This document shows, piece by piece, positions 1-7,032 of a stretch of DNA of 26,948 bases. How positions within the stretch are numbered: the first letter of the stretch is position 1; every line of letters starts with the position of its first letter. The position numbers and the translations under genes are program-made. Source of the stretch: MESE01 sp036675035 (lineage in GTDB: Bacteria > Pseudomonadota > Gammaproteobacteria > Burkholderiales > Burkholderiaceae_D); the NCBI GenBank assembly GCA_036675035.1, contig JAKFFO010000074.1, forward strand, positions 1 to 26,948, in the 5' to 3' direction. Under the pieces are notes generated by a model. That model worked only from the letters and a program-made list of their open reading frames with translations. It had not been told where the DNA came from and ran no database searches.

Positions 1-1816
1 AGCGCTTGCCCTTCTTGTCTGTCTCGATGACGCGAGCCGGCTCCGCTTTCCAGCCATCGGCGGCGATCAGATAGGCGTCGTCCTGCATGGTCGCGGCCCA
101 GTAGTCCATCAGGTGCTGGTACACCGCATAGGCATCGATCAGCGGTTTGCCGTGGTAGTGCGCCAGCAGGCCTTCGGCGACTTCCGCGATCAAGGCTTTG
201 GGATGAAAGCCCGGCTTCAATGCCTTGAGCCGTTTCGCCTGCGCACCACGCCAGGCGGCGAAGTGCGTGTTCATGCCGTCGATGAAGGTGGTGAACTGCG
301 GATGGTGGTAGATCGTGGTCTTGATCGCCGTCTTGTCCACGGCCAGATCCACGTAACCGGCGCGGTTGGGCTTGAACAACGCCTTGCGCAGCTGCGGGCA
401 CACGGCCCAGTAAGGCTGCAAAGCGTCGATGTCGGCAATCGGAATGCCGCCATTCAAGTGACCTTCGATGTCTTGCAGGTCTTCTGCCGTCTGGCTATCG
501 ATGTAGCGCGGCAGGTTGAGGTTGTAGTCGTTCTTCTCGATCTCGTCGAAGCCGACCATGCGCGCGTAACGCGGCTCGCTGTTGTCCTGCCGGGTGAAGG
601 CATCGACGATGCGATGGATGTCCTGCTCGCGAAGCCGGTTCTTCGGCCCGTCCTTGAGGAAGCCGGCGCTGGCGTCGACCATGAAGATGCCCTTGCGTGC
701 CGCGGCATCCTGCTTGTCGATCACCACGATGCAGGCCGGGATGCCGGTGCCGTAGAACAGGTTGGCCGGCAAGCCGATGATGCCTTTGATATAGCCGCGC
801 CGCACCAGGTTGCGCCGGATGTCGGCTTCCGCATTGCCGCGAAACAGTACGCCGTGCGGCAGGATGCACGCGCCACGGCCGGTGCTTTTGAGTGAGCGGA
901 CGATGTGCAGCAGGTAGGCATAGTCGCCCTGCTTGGCGGGCGGCACGCCGATCGCCTGGAAGCGCTCGTACGGATCGTGCAGTGGATCGAGGCCGGTGCT
1001 CCAGCGCTTGTCGGAAAACGGCGGATTGGCGACCACGTAATCGAAGGTCTTGAGGGCTTCGCCATCCTTGAACTTGGGGTCCGACAAAGTGTTGCCCTGC
1101 CGGATATCGGCCATCGGGTTGTCGTGCAGGATCATGTTCATGCGCGCCAGGCTGCTGGTGGCGGCGTCTTTTTCCTGGCCGTACAGCGTCAACGGCGTGC
1201 GGGCTTCGTCAGCGAGCTTCAGCAGCAGCGATCCCGAGCCGCAGGTCGGATCGTAGGCGGTGGTGTCGGGGCCGGTCTTGGCTTCGCGGATGCCGAGGAT
1301 TTGCGCGATGATGCGGCTGACTTCGGCGGGCGTGTAGAACTGGCCCTTGCTCTTGCCGCTTTCGGTGGCGAAGTGGCGCATCAGGTATTCATAGGCGTCG
1401 CCGAGGATGTCGTCGCCGTCGGCGCGGTTCTTCGAAAAGTCGAGCGCCGGGTTTTCAAAGATCGCGATCAGGTTGGTCAGCCGCTCGACCATTTCCTTGC
1501 CGCTGCCGAGCTTGCCGGCATCGTTGAAGTCGGGCAGGTCGGCCAGCTTGTTGGCATTGGCCAGCGGCGCGATGATTTTCTTGTTGATCTGGTCGCCGAT
1601 GTCGGAGCTGCCTTTCAGCGCCACCATGTCCTTGAAGCTGGCGCCGGAGGGGATCGCGATCGGTGCGAACGGCTGGCCGGCGTATTTGTCGCTGATGTAC
1701 TTGATAAACAGCAGCACCAGCACGTAATCCTTGTACTGGCTGGCGTCCATGCCGCCGCGCAGTTCGTCGCAGCCGGACCAGAGGGAAGAGTAAAGCTCGG
1801 ATTTCTTGAGTGCCAT
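1..1816 (-). CDS. hsdM: Type I restriction-modification DNA methyltransferase subunit HsdM (3' end beyond window)
   Basis: N6-adenine methylase subunit of a type I restriction-modification complex; it would pair with HsdS for target recognition and HsdR for cleavage. The frame is open from ATG 1816-1814 to the left edge of the window, giving 604 full codons without a stop. The residues visible are an N-terminal helical HsdM-like region (about 1-140), FYTP at 160-163, SAM-binding motif I DPTCGSGS at 189-196 and the catalytic NPPF at 264-267. Over 100 residues follow the usual methylase core, so it belongs to the longer HsdM type. No strong ribosome binding site is visible; GAAGAA lies upstream of the ATG. 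hsdS and hsdR are not in the window and may lie to the left. Family call is secure; completeness of the system cannot be judged. Confidence 0.93.
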   Translation of the reverse strand, partial: MALKKSELYSSLWSGCDELRGGMDASQYKDYVLVLLFIKYISDKYAGQPFAPIAIPSGASFKDMVALKGSSDIGDQINKKIIAPLANANKLADLPDFNDAGKLGSGKEMVERLTNLIAIFENPALDFSKNRADGDDILGDAYEYLMRHFATESGKSKGQFYTPAEVSRIIAQILGIREAKTGPDTTAYDPTCGSGSLLLKLADEARTPLTLYGQEKDAATSSLARMNMILHDNPMADIRQGNTLSDPKFKDGEALKTFDYVVANPPFSDKRWSTGLDPLHDPYERFQAIGVPPAKQGDYAYLLHIVRSLKSTGRGACILPHGVLFRGNAEADIRRNLVRRGYIKGIIGLPANLFYGTGIPACIVVIDKQDAAARKGIFMVDASAGFLKDGPKNRLREQDIHRIVDAFTRQDNSEPRYARMVGFDEIEKNDYNLNLPRYIDSQTAEDLQDIEGHLNGGIPIADIDALQPYWAVCPQLRKALFKPNRAGYVDLAVDKTAIKTTIYHHPQFTTFIDGMNTHFAAWRGAQAKRLKALKPGFHPKALIAEVAEGLLAHYHGKPLIDAYAVYQHLMDYWAATMQDDAYLIAADGWKAEPARVIETDKKGKR

Positions 1817-2069
1817 GAAACGGGGTTCTTCGCGGTCAGGGGTTATGCATTGAATGGGCGTTACTTTACAGTAAGCGCTGACTGGACTAAAGGCCATTCC
1901 TTGCCGGCAGTGGGGACTTCGATCCGCTTATGTCGATCCGGCAATAGGAAGCCTCTGTTTCGCCGTATCCATTTCTTGCGCTCGCCCTCCGGATGCGACT
2001 CCATGCCTGTCCGTGCTGCTTCTGAATAATGAACTGGAGTAATATCCGTTTCATTAACTTAATTACAAC

Positions 2070-2963
2070 ATGAAGCCACACCCACGCCTTCCGTTGCACT
2101 GCCTGCTTGCCCTGGTGCTGTTGAGCGGCGCGTTGCCGCCTTGCGCACCGGTGCATGCGGCCGACCATGCGGCCCCTGCGACCAGTCTTGTCGCACCGCC
2201 GGTCCTGCTCGCACAAACTTATACAGAACAATACGACGTCGCCGATTACCTGGTCAGTGAAAAACTGGATGGCGTGCGCGCTTTGTGGGATGGCAAAAAC
2301 CTGCGCTTTCGCAGCGGCAGACCGATTCGCGCGCCGGCCTGGTTCACGGCGCCATTGCCTGCGCATCCGCTGGATGGCGAGTTGTGGATGGGGCGGGATA
2401 GTTTTGAGCGCTTGTCTGCAGCGGTGCGTCGGGATGTGCCGCTGGATTCGGAATGGAAAACCATTACCTACCAAGTCTATGAATTGCCGGGCGGCGCGGG
2501 CAGTTTCAGCGATCGCATCGCCACCTTGCAGGCAACCGCAGCACAAGCGGCATTGCCATGGCTGCAGGTCGTGCCGCAGCTGCGGGTGAAGGACAAGCCG
2601 GCGTTAAAACTGAAGCTGGCGAAGGTCGTGCGTGAAGGTGGGGAAGGCTTGATGCTGCATCGCGCCGACGCGCCGTGGCAAACCGGGCGTTCGGATGTCT
2701 TGCTGAAACTGAAACCGCACGACGATGCCGAAGCGCTGGTCGTCGCTCACAAACCCGGACAGGGCAAATATCAAGGCATGCTCGGAGCGCTGGTTGTAAT
2801 GACACCGCAAGGCCGGCGCTTCCGTCTCGGCACCGGGTTCAGCGATGCACAGCGCCGCCATCCTCCGGCGGTAGGCAGCACAGTCACATATCGCTATCGC
2901 GGTTTCACCTCGACCGGGTTACCGAAGTTTGCGAGTTTTTTGCGGATCCGGGAAAGCGAGTGA
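2070..2963 (+). CDS. ligE: Secreted ATP-dependent DNA ligase, LigE type
   Basis: Seals nicks in DNA using ATP through a lysine-AMP intermediate. The protein has 297 residues. A signal peptide covers about residues 1-30 (hydrophobic core LLALVLLSGAL, cleavage near VHA-A), so it is probably periplasmic, as described for LigE enzymes. Nucleotidyltransferase motifs are all present: motif I EKLDGVR with catalytic Lys65, RSGR at 81-84, motif III LDGELW at 101-106, motif IV EGLMLHR at 192-198 and motif V LLKLK at 211-215. A small OB-fold domain follows from about 222 (GKYQGMLGALVV). No further DNA-binding domains are present, as expected for the minimal type. The ATG lacks a clear ribosome binding site. 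It is divergent from hsdM and stands alone. Confidence 0.9.
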   Translation: MKPHPRLPLHCLLALVLLSGALPPCAPVHAADHAAPATSLVAPPVLLAQTYTEQYDVADYLVSEKLDGVRALWDGKNLRFRSGRPIRAPAWFTAPLPAHPLDGELWMGRDSFERLSAAVRRDVPLDSEWKTITYQVYELPGGAGSFSDRIATLQATAAQAALPWLQVVPQLRVKDKPALKLKLAKVVREGGEGLMLHRADAPWQTGRSDVLLKLKPHDDAEALVVAHKPGQGKYQGMLGALVVMTPQGRRFRLGTGFSDAQRRHPPAVGSTVTYRYRGFTSTGLPKFASFLRIRESE

Positions 2964-3061
2964 CGGAATAATGGACAGATTCCAGTCGGAGTTTTAAAAG
3001 CGGGCGCTACGCAACTTGCAGAGTCTGACAATGGGCATCGCCTCCAAGTCGGTCAGTCCGT
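2964..3061. other. Intergenic, no gene seen
   Basis: Short spacer between ligE and the REP-like pair. I see no ORF with a ribosome binding site and no convincing terminator for ligE. Confidence 0.5.
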
Positions 3062-3225
3062 AGGGCGGAAAAGCACAGCGCCTTCCGCCGAATGAGCGCA
3101 CCTCGCGCCGCATGCCACGCGGAATTTTCCATCGCAGGTCAATCTCCCAACAGGAAGGTCGGTTGCAAACAAATGGAGCGTAGCAACGCCTTCATTCGGC
3201 GGAAGGCGCTGCGCTTTTCCGCCCT
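3062..3225. repeat. REP-like inverted pair (BIME-like)
   Basis: Two 34-nt arms, 3062-3095 and 3192-3225, are reverse complements of each other with one mismatch. Each arm is itself an imperfect palindrome with ends GGCGGAA and TTCCGCC. The 96-nt spacer holds no ORF worth calling. Arrangement and palindromic core are those of a repetitive extragenic palindrome doublet; it sits between the convergent ligE and PHB depolymerase genes. Confidence 0.8.
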
Positions 3226-3254
3226 GCGCGTTCTATGCCGGTCACACGACTTCC

Positions 3255-3303
3255 ACAAAACAAAACAGCCCGGGTTCGACGTTGGTACGCCGGACCCGGG
3301 CTG
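3255..3303 (-). terminator. Intrinsic terminator of the PHB depolymerase gene
   Basis: A 10-bp GC-rich stem (CAGCCCGGGT 3266-3275 with ACCCGGGCTG 3294-3303) lies just past the depolymerase stop. Read on the minus strand it is followed by the T-rich tract TTTTGTTTTGT (complement of 3255-3265). Confidence 0.88.
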
Positions 3304-3318
3304 CACTTATCGATCACG

Positions 3319-5082
3319 TTACGGGCAGTTGCCGATCACGTAATAACCGGCCGAGGTCTGCGCCAGCGTGTTGGTGTAGTAGACGTTGTACAACCCCATG
3401 TTCTGATTGGACCCTTTGGCCAGCGCATAACCGCCGCTGTAGTACGCGCGTCCGGCCTGTACATGGTGGTAGTTGCTGGCCGTCGTCGCCGTGCAGACGA
3501 ACCCGGATGTGGTGGTGGCATTCACGCTGCCCGACAATGCGCTTTCACGGCCCGAACTGTATGCCGACACCGCATAGCTGTATGTGGTGCTGGCTGCCAG
3601 GCCGGTGTTGGTGAAGCTGGTCGACGCGATCGGGCTGGCGGTGATCCTGGTGCCGTTGCGATACACGTTGTATCCGGCCGCACCGCTGGATGCGTTCCAT
3701 GTGAGCGATACGGAACTGCCGGTGACGCCGCTTACCGATAGGCCGGTGGGCGTCGCCAATGGCGGCGGATTGCCGGTGGTGCTGGCGCTCACCGTATTCG
3801 AGTCCGCGCTGACCGCGCCGCCCGAAGTCGCGGCCTTGACCGTGTAGCTGTAGCTGGTGCCTGGTGCCAGCCCCGCATCGGTGAATGCGGTGCCGGTAAT
3901 CAGGCTGGCGTTGACCTTGGTGCCCATCCGGTACACGTTGTAGCCGGCCGCGTCCGGCACGGCATTCCACGACAGCGAAATCGTATTGTCGGTGGTGCCG
4001 GTGACAGTCAGGCCGGAAGGCGCCGGCAATGCGACGTAGCCGCTCGACACCTGGTCGACCATGCCCTTGATCGCAGCCATCTGGCGGCCGCTTTTCTTTG
4101 CATAGTTTGCATCGTCGTAACCCCACCAGTCCCAGCAGCCGTTCGGATTGCCGCTGCTGCTAGGTGCGGTCTGCGGATACATGATGACGATGTTGTTGCT
4201 GTCGGCCCATTTGTTGTAGCCGGTGTTTTTGTAAAATTTATCCTGAACCTTGGTCGGGTCCTGCTGGCAACCATGCAGTGCCACATGCACCTTGCAGGTC
4301 TGGTTGGCAGCGCAACTGGCCGGCACGTACAGCCAGCCGGTGTTGGCCATGCCGTGCGAAGCCGGGTTGGCGATGAAGTCGGTCTGGTTGAATTCGATGA
4401 AGCTGCCGCCGAGCGGGCCGGTATTCTTTGCGTTCAGCGGTCCGTAGATCCACTTCAGCATTTCGCCGGCGAGGTCGAAATTGCAGTTGTTGATGTAGGG
4501 GCTCGCCTTGACGCTGCAGCCGCTGCCGAAATAATCGGTGACCATCGCATGTTCGGCCGCAAGATTCTTCTTGTAAAAGATATTGGCATTGTTGACGAAG
4601 CTCTTGTAGTACGTCTCTGCCTCGTTCATTACCGGTTGCTTTACCGTGCTGTCGATGCTGCCGGAAAACAGGTACACCTTGGAATTGGTGAGATTGTCGA
4701 CCGGATCGATCAGGCCCTGATTGGCCCAGCTATTGGTGGTCGATATCAGCGTCGAGGTGGCCGGCTTGCTGGTCGAGGTGGCTGCCATGCAGGGGCCGAG
4801 CGCGGTCATCAGGCTGCCTTGCGCGCAGTAGTAAGGTCCGCCGGCCACGATCCCGGCACCGGCCGCGAAGGTTTCCGAGAATGCGACATGCAGCTGTGCC
4901 GCCATGAAGCCGCCGGACGACAATCCGGATACCGAAGTGCCGCTGGCGTCGATGTTGTATGCGGGCAGGGTGATTGCTGCTTGCGCCTGCAGCGCGGTGC
5001 CAAGCAAGGCAGCGGTCAGGGCAGTGGTGAAAAATGCGCGTGCGCGACTAGGTCGTCCACGGCGAAGCGAGATGCTGGCCAT
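3319..5082 (-). CDS. phaZ: Extracellular poly(3-hydroxybutyrate) depolymerase with two fibronectin type III domains
   Basis: Secreted esterase that breaks down short-chain polyhydroxyalkanoate outside the cell. The protein has 587 residues. A signal peptide covers about 1-36 (twin-basic N terminus, cleavage after AQA). The catalytic domain (about 37-350) carries the lipase box GLSSG at 53-57 with nucleophile Ser55, and a conserved ALHGCQQ segment at 268-274. Two fibronectin type III modules follow (about 354-436 and 443-526), then a C-terminal 60-residue module ending YYVIGNCP that is typical of polymer-binding tails in this enzyme group. AGGAG sits 8 nt before the ATG. Numerous cysteines suit an extracytoplasmic protein. 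It is a single-gene unit with its own terminator. Polymer specificity is inferred from family. Confidence 0.92.
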   Translation of the reverse strand: MASISLRRGRPSRARAFFTTALTAALLGTALQAQAAITLPAYNIDASGTSVSGLSSGGFMAAQLHVAFSETFAAGAGIVAGGPYYCAQGSLMTALGPCMAATSTSKPATSTLISTTNSWANQGLIDPVDNLTNSKVYLFSGSIDSTVKQPVMNEAETYYKSFVNNANIFYKKNLAAEHAMVTDYFGSGCSVKASPYINNCNFDLAGEMLKWIYGPLNAKNTGPLGGSFIEFNQTDFIANPASHGMANTGWLYVPASCAANQTCKVHVALHGCQQDPTKVQDKFYKNTGYNKWADSNNIVIMYPQTAPSSSGNPNGCWDWWGYDDANYAKKSGRQMAAIKGMVDQVSSGYVALPAPSGLTVTGTTDNTISLSWNAVPDAAGYNVYRMGTKVNASLITGTAFTDAGLAPGTSYSYTVKAATSGGAVSADSNTVSASTTGNPPPLATPTGLSVSGVTGSSVSLTWNASSGAAGYNVYRNGTRITASPIASTSFTNTGLAASTTYSYAVSAYSSGRESALSGSVNATTTSGFVCTATTASNYHHVQAGRAYYSGGYALAKGSNQNMGLYNVYYTNTLAQTSAGYYVIGNCP

Positions 5083-5541
5083 CGTTTAATCTCCTGGTTA
5101 TTGTAATTTTTCAACGCGACGGTCGTTGCCGTGCGTTCCAGGAACAAAACGAATTTTTAATGACGATCCGATAATGTCCGCTGGTAGCTGGATACTAGAT
5201 CGAAAAGGCGGCCAGTCAACCGGACCAGTATTTCTACCGTCAGTATTTTTACGGTATGGCGCGGCGGTCGCAACACGGGTTCGACCAGTGGCGGCTTCGA
5301 TTGCTCCGCATATCGCATCCACGCACCAACGGTCCGTGGCGCAGCAACCGCTGACTGCTTGCTGTCCGGCGCGGCAACAGGGCAATGCGCAAAAAGCCAT
5401 TCCATTTGACCTGGATATCGGCGGGCTGGCACACGCCAATTTGTTACTAAAACGCACTAATCAAATGACAAAACGGTGCAGCTGTTAGTTATTAGATCAA
5501 ATATACTTTGCATTCTCCCATTGAAACCGACACCGCTTCCC
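5083..5541. other. 459-nt divergent intergenic region
   Basis: No credible ORF on either strand. It must hold the promoters for phaZ (left) and the dehalogenase unit (right). A perfect 6-bp inverted repeat, TACCGT 5235-5240 and ACGGTA 5251-5256, lies near the middle with an AT-rich loop and could be an operator or a hairpin. TATACT at 5502-5507 is a plausible -10 box for the dehalogenase, but no good -35 is seen. Confidence 0.5.
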
Positions 5542-6234
5542 ATGCCAATCCGGGCCATTATTTTCGACGCTTACGGCACCCTGTTCGATGTGTATTCGAT
5601 CGGCGCGCTTGCCGAGCGGCTGTTTCCCGGCAAGGGCGCGGCTCTCGCCCAAATCTGGCGTGATCGACAGATCGAGTACACGCGCCTGCGCACCATGTGC
5701 AGCACCTACAAGCCGTTCTGGGAAGTGACGCAGGATGCGCTGGTGTTTTCATGCCGTAAGCTCAAGCTCGATTTGACGCTGGACGCGCAAAATTCGCTGA
5801 TGGGGCAGTACGCGAAATTGCCGGCGTTTCCGGAAAACCTCCCGGTGCTGAAAGAACTGAAAGCGCTGGGCCTGAAGACCGCGATCCTGTCCAACGGCAA
5901 TCCGGACATGCTCGATGCCGTGGTCCAGGCCGCCGGCATGCACGGCGTGTTCAACCACATATTGTCGGTGGATGCCGTCAAAAAATTCAAGACCGCGCCG
6001 GAAGCCTACCAGCTCGGCCCTGACGTATTGGGCGTCGCCGCGCGCGACATACTTTTCGTGTCCAGCAACTGCTGGGACGTGTGCGGCGCCGGATGGTTCG
6101 GCTACAAGACATTCTGGATCAATCGTGCCGACGCACCGCTGGAAGAACTGGGCGTGACGCCGGACGCGACCGGGCGCGACATGACTGCACTGCTCAGCCA
6201 TGTGCAAGACGCGCACATGCCGGGAGTTGCGTAA
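5542..6234 (+). CDS. Haloacid dehalogenase, type II (L-2-haloacid dehalogenase family)
   Basis: Member of the HAD superfamily branch that hydrolyses L-2-haloalkanoic acids to 2-hydroxyacids. The protein has 230 residues, the usual length. Motif I is DAYGTL with nucleophile Asp9; SNGNPDML gives the motif II serine/asparagine; KKFKTAPEAYQL supplies the motif III lysine; and SSNCWDVCGAGWFGY is the signature block near the C terminus that distinguishes type II dehalogenases from other HADs. I chose the ATG at 5542 because the family starts just before the first beta strand; an in-frame start 66 nt upstream would add an unrelated extension. No clear ribosome binding site is visible. The stop overlaps the start of the permease by one base (TAATG), so the two are likely co-transcribed. 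The natural substrate is not certain. Confidence 0.88.
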   Translation: MPIRAIIFDAYGTLFDVYSIGALAERLFPGKGAALAQIWRDRQIEYTRLRTMCSTYKPFWEVTQDALVFSCRKLKLDLTLDAQNSLMGQYAKLPAFPENLPVLKELKALGLKTAILSNGNPDMLDAVVQAAGMHGVFNHILSVDAVKKFKTAPEAYQLGPDVLGVAARDILFVSSNCWDVCGAGWFGYKTFWINRADAPLEELGVTPDATGRDMTALLSHVQDAHMPGVA

Positions 6235-6992
6235 TGGGTTTGTTCGAGATCGCGATCGTCGCCGGCGCCGCGTTCCTGGCCGGCGCGCTCAATTCGGTGG
6301 CCGGGGGCGGCACCTTCTTTTCCTTTCCGGCGCTGCTCGCGGCCGGTGTACCTCCGGTGGCGGCGAACGCCAGCAACTCGGTGGCACTGTGGCCGGCCAG
6401 CCTGTCCGGGGCATGGGCGTATCGCAAGGAACTCGCGCGCTACAAGCGCTATCTGATCCCGATGGGTATCGTTTCCTTTGTCGGCGGCGTCGGCGGCGGC
6501 TTGCTGCTGTTGTCGACCAGGGATGCGACATTCGGGCAACTGATTCCGTGGTTGTTGCTGTTTGCCACGGTGCTGTTCGCATTTTCCGGCAGGCTGGGCA
6601 TGCTGTTGCGCGGTGCCAAGGCGGTAAAGCCGCGCAACACTCCGGGCGCGCTGGCAGGGCATGCAGTGGTCTCGGTCTACGGCGGCTTCTTTGGCGCCGG
6701 CATGGGCATCATGATGCTGGCCAGCCTTGCGATGTCCGGGCACGACGACGTACATGAAATCAATGCGATCAAGAACCTGCTGTCGGCCGTGATCTACAGC
6801 GTGACGGTGCTGACCTTCGTGATCGCCGGCGCGGTCAGCTGGCCGCACACCTTGGTAATGCTGGCCACCGCAACGCTGGGCGGCTACATCGGCGCATCGG
6901 TCGCGCGCAAGATCCCGCCGCTCTGGCTGCGCAGCTTCATCATCACGGTCGGCTGCGTGCTGACCGTGTTCTATTTCTATAAAACCCCATAA
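6234..6992 (+). CDS. TauE/SafE family membrane permease
   Basis: Predicted inner-membrane transporter of 252 residues. It has about eight hydrophobic segments and the family's repeated glycine-rich helices: an N-terminal GALNSVAGGGTFFSFPALL block (about residues 17-35) and a second-half GGFFGAGMGIMML block. Members carry sulfonates, sulfite or other small organic anions, usually outward. The ATG shares its first base with the dehalogenase stop, and malate synthase G follows after 40 nt. Co-location with a dehalogenase suggests a small carboxylate or halide-related cargo, but this is inference. Confidence 0.88.
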   Translation: MGLFEIAIVAGAAFLAGALNSVAGGGTFFSFPALLAAGVPPVAANASNSVALWPASLSGAWAYRKELARYKRYLIPMGIVSFVGGVGGGLLLLSTRDATFGQLIPWLLLFATVLFAFSGRLGMLLRGAKAVKPRNTPGALAGHAVVSVYGGFFGAGMGIMMLASLAMSGHDDVHEINAIKNLLSAVIYSVTVLTFVIAGAVSWPHTLVMLATATLGGYIGASVARKIPPLWLRSFIITVGCVLTVFYFYKTP

Positions 6993-7018
6993 CAAGCATT
7001 CACAAACACTCACCATCC

Positions 7019-7024
7019 AAGGAG
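7019..7024 (+). promoter_or_regulatory. Ribosome binding site of glcB
   Basis: AAGGAG lies 8 nt before the ATG at 7033 and fixes the malate synthase start. Confidence 0.85.
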
Positions 7025-7032
7025 CTTTCACC

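Noticed and set aside
113..2029. Long plus-strand ORFs across the hsdM region
   Set aside because: They are antisense to an uninterrupted methylase frame with all catalytic motifs, and their composition is that of GC-rich shadow frames.
5415..5445. Possible sigma-54 promoter (TGGCAC) upstream of the dehalogenase
   Set aside because: The -12 TTGC element is missing at the required spacing.
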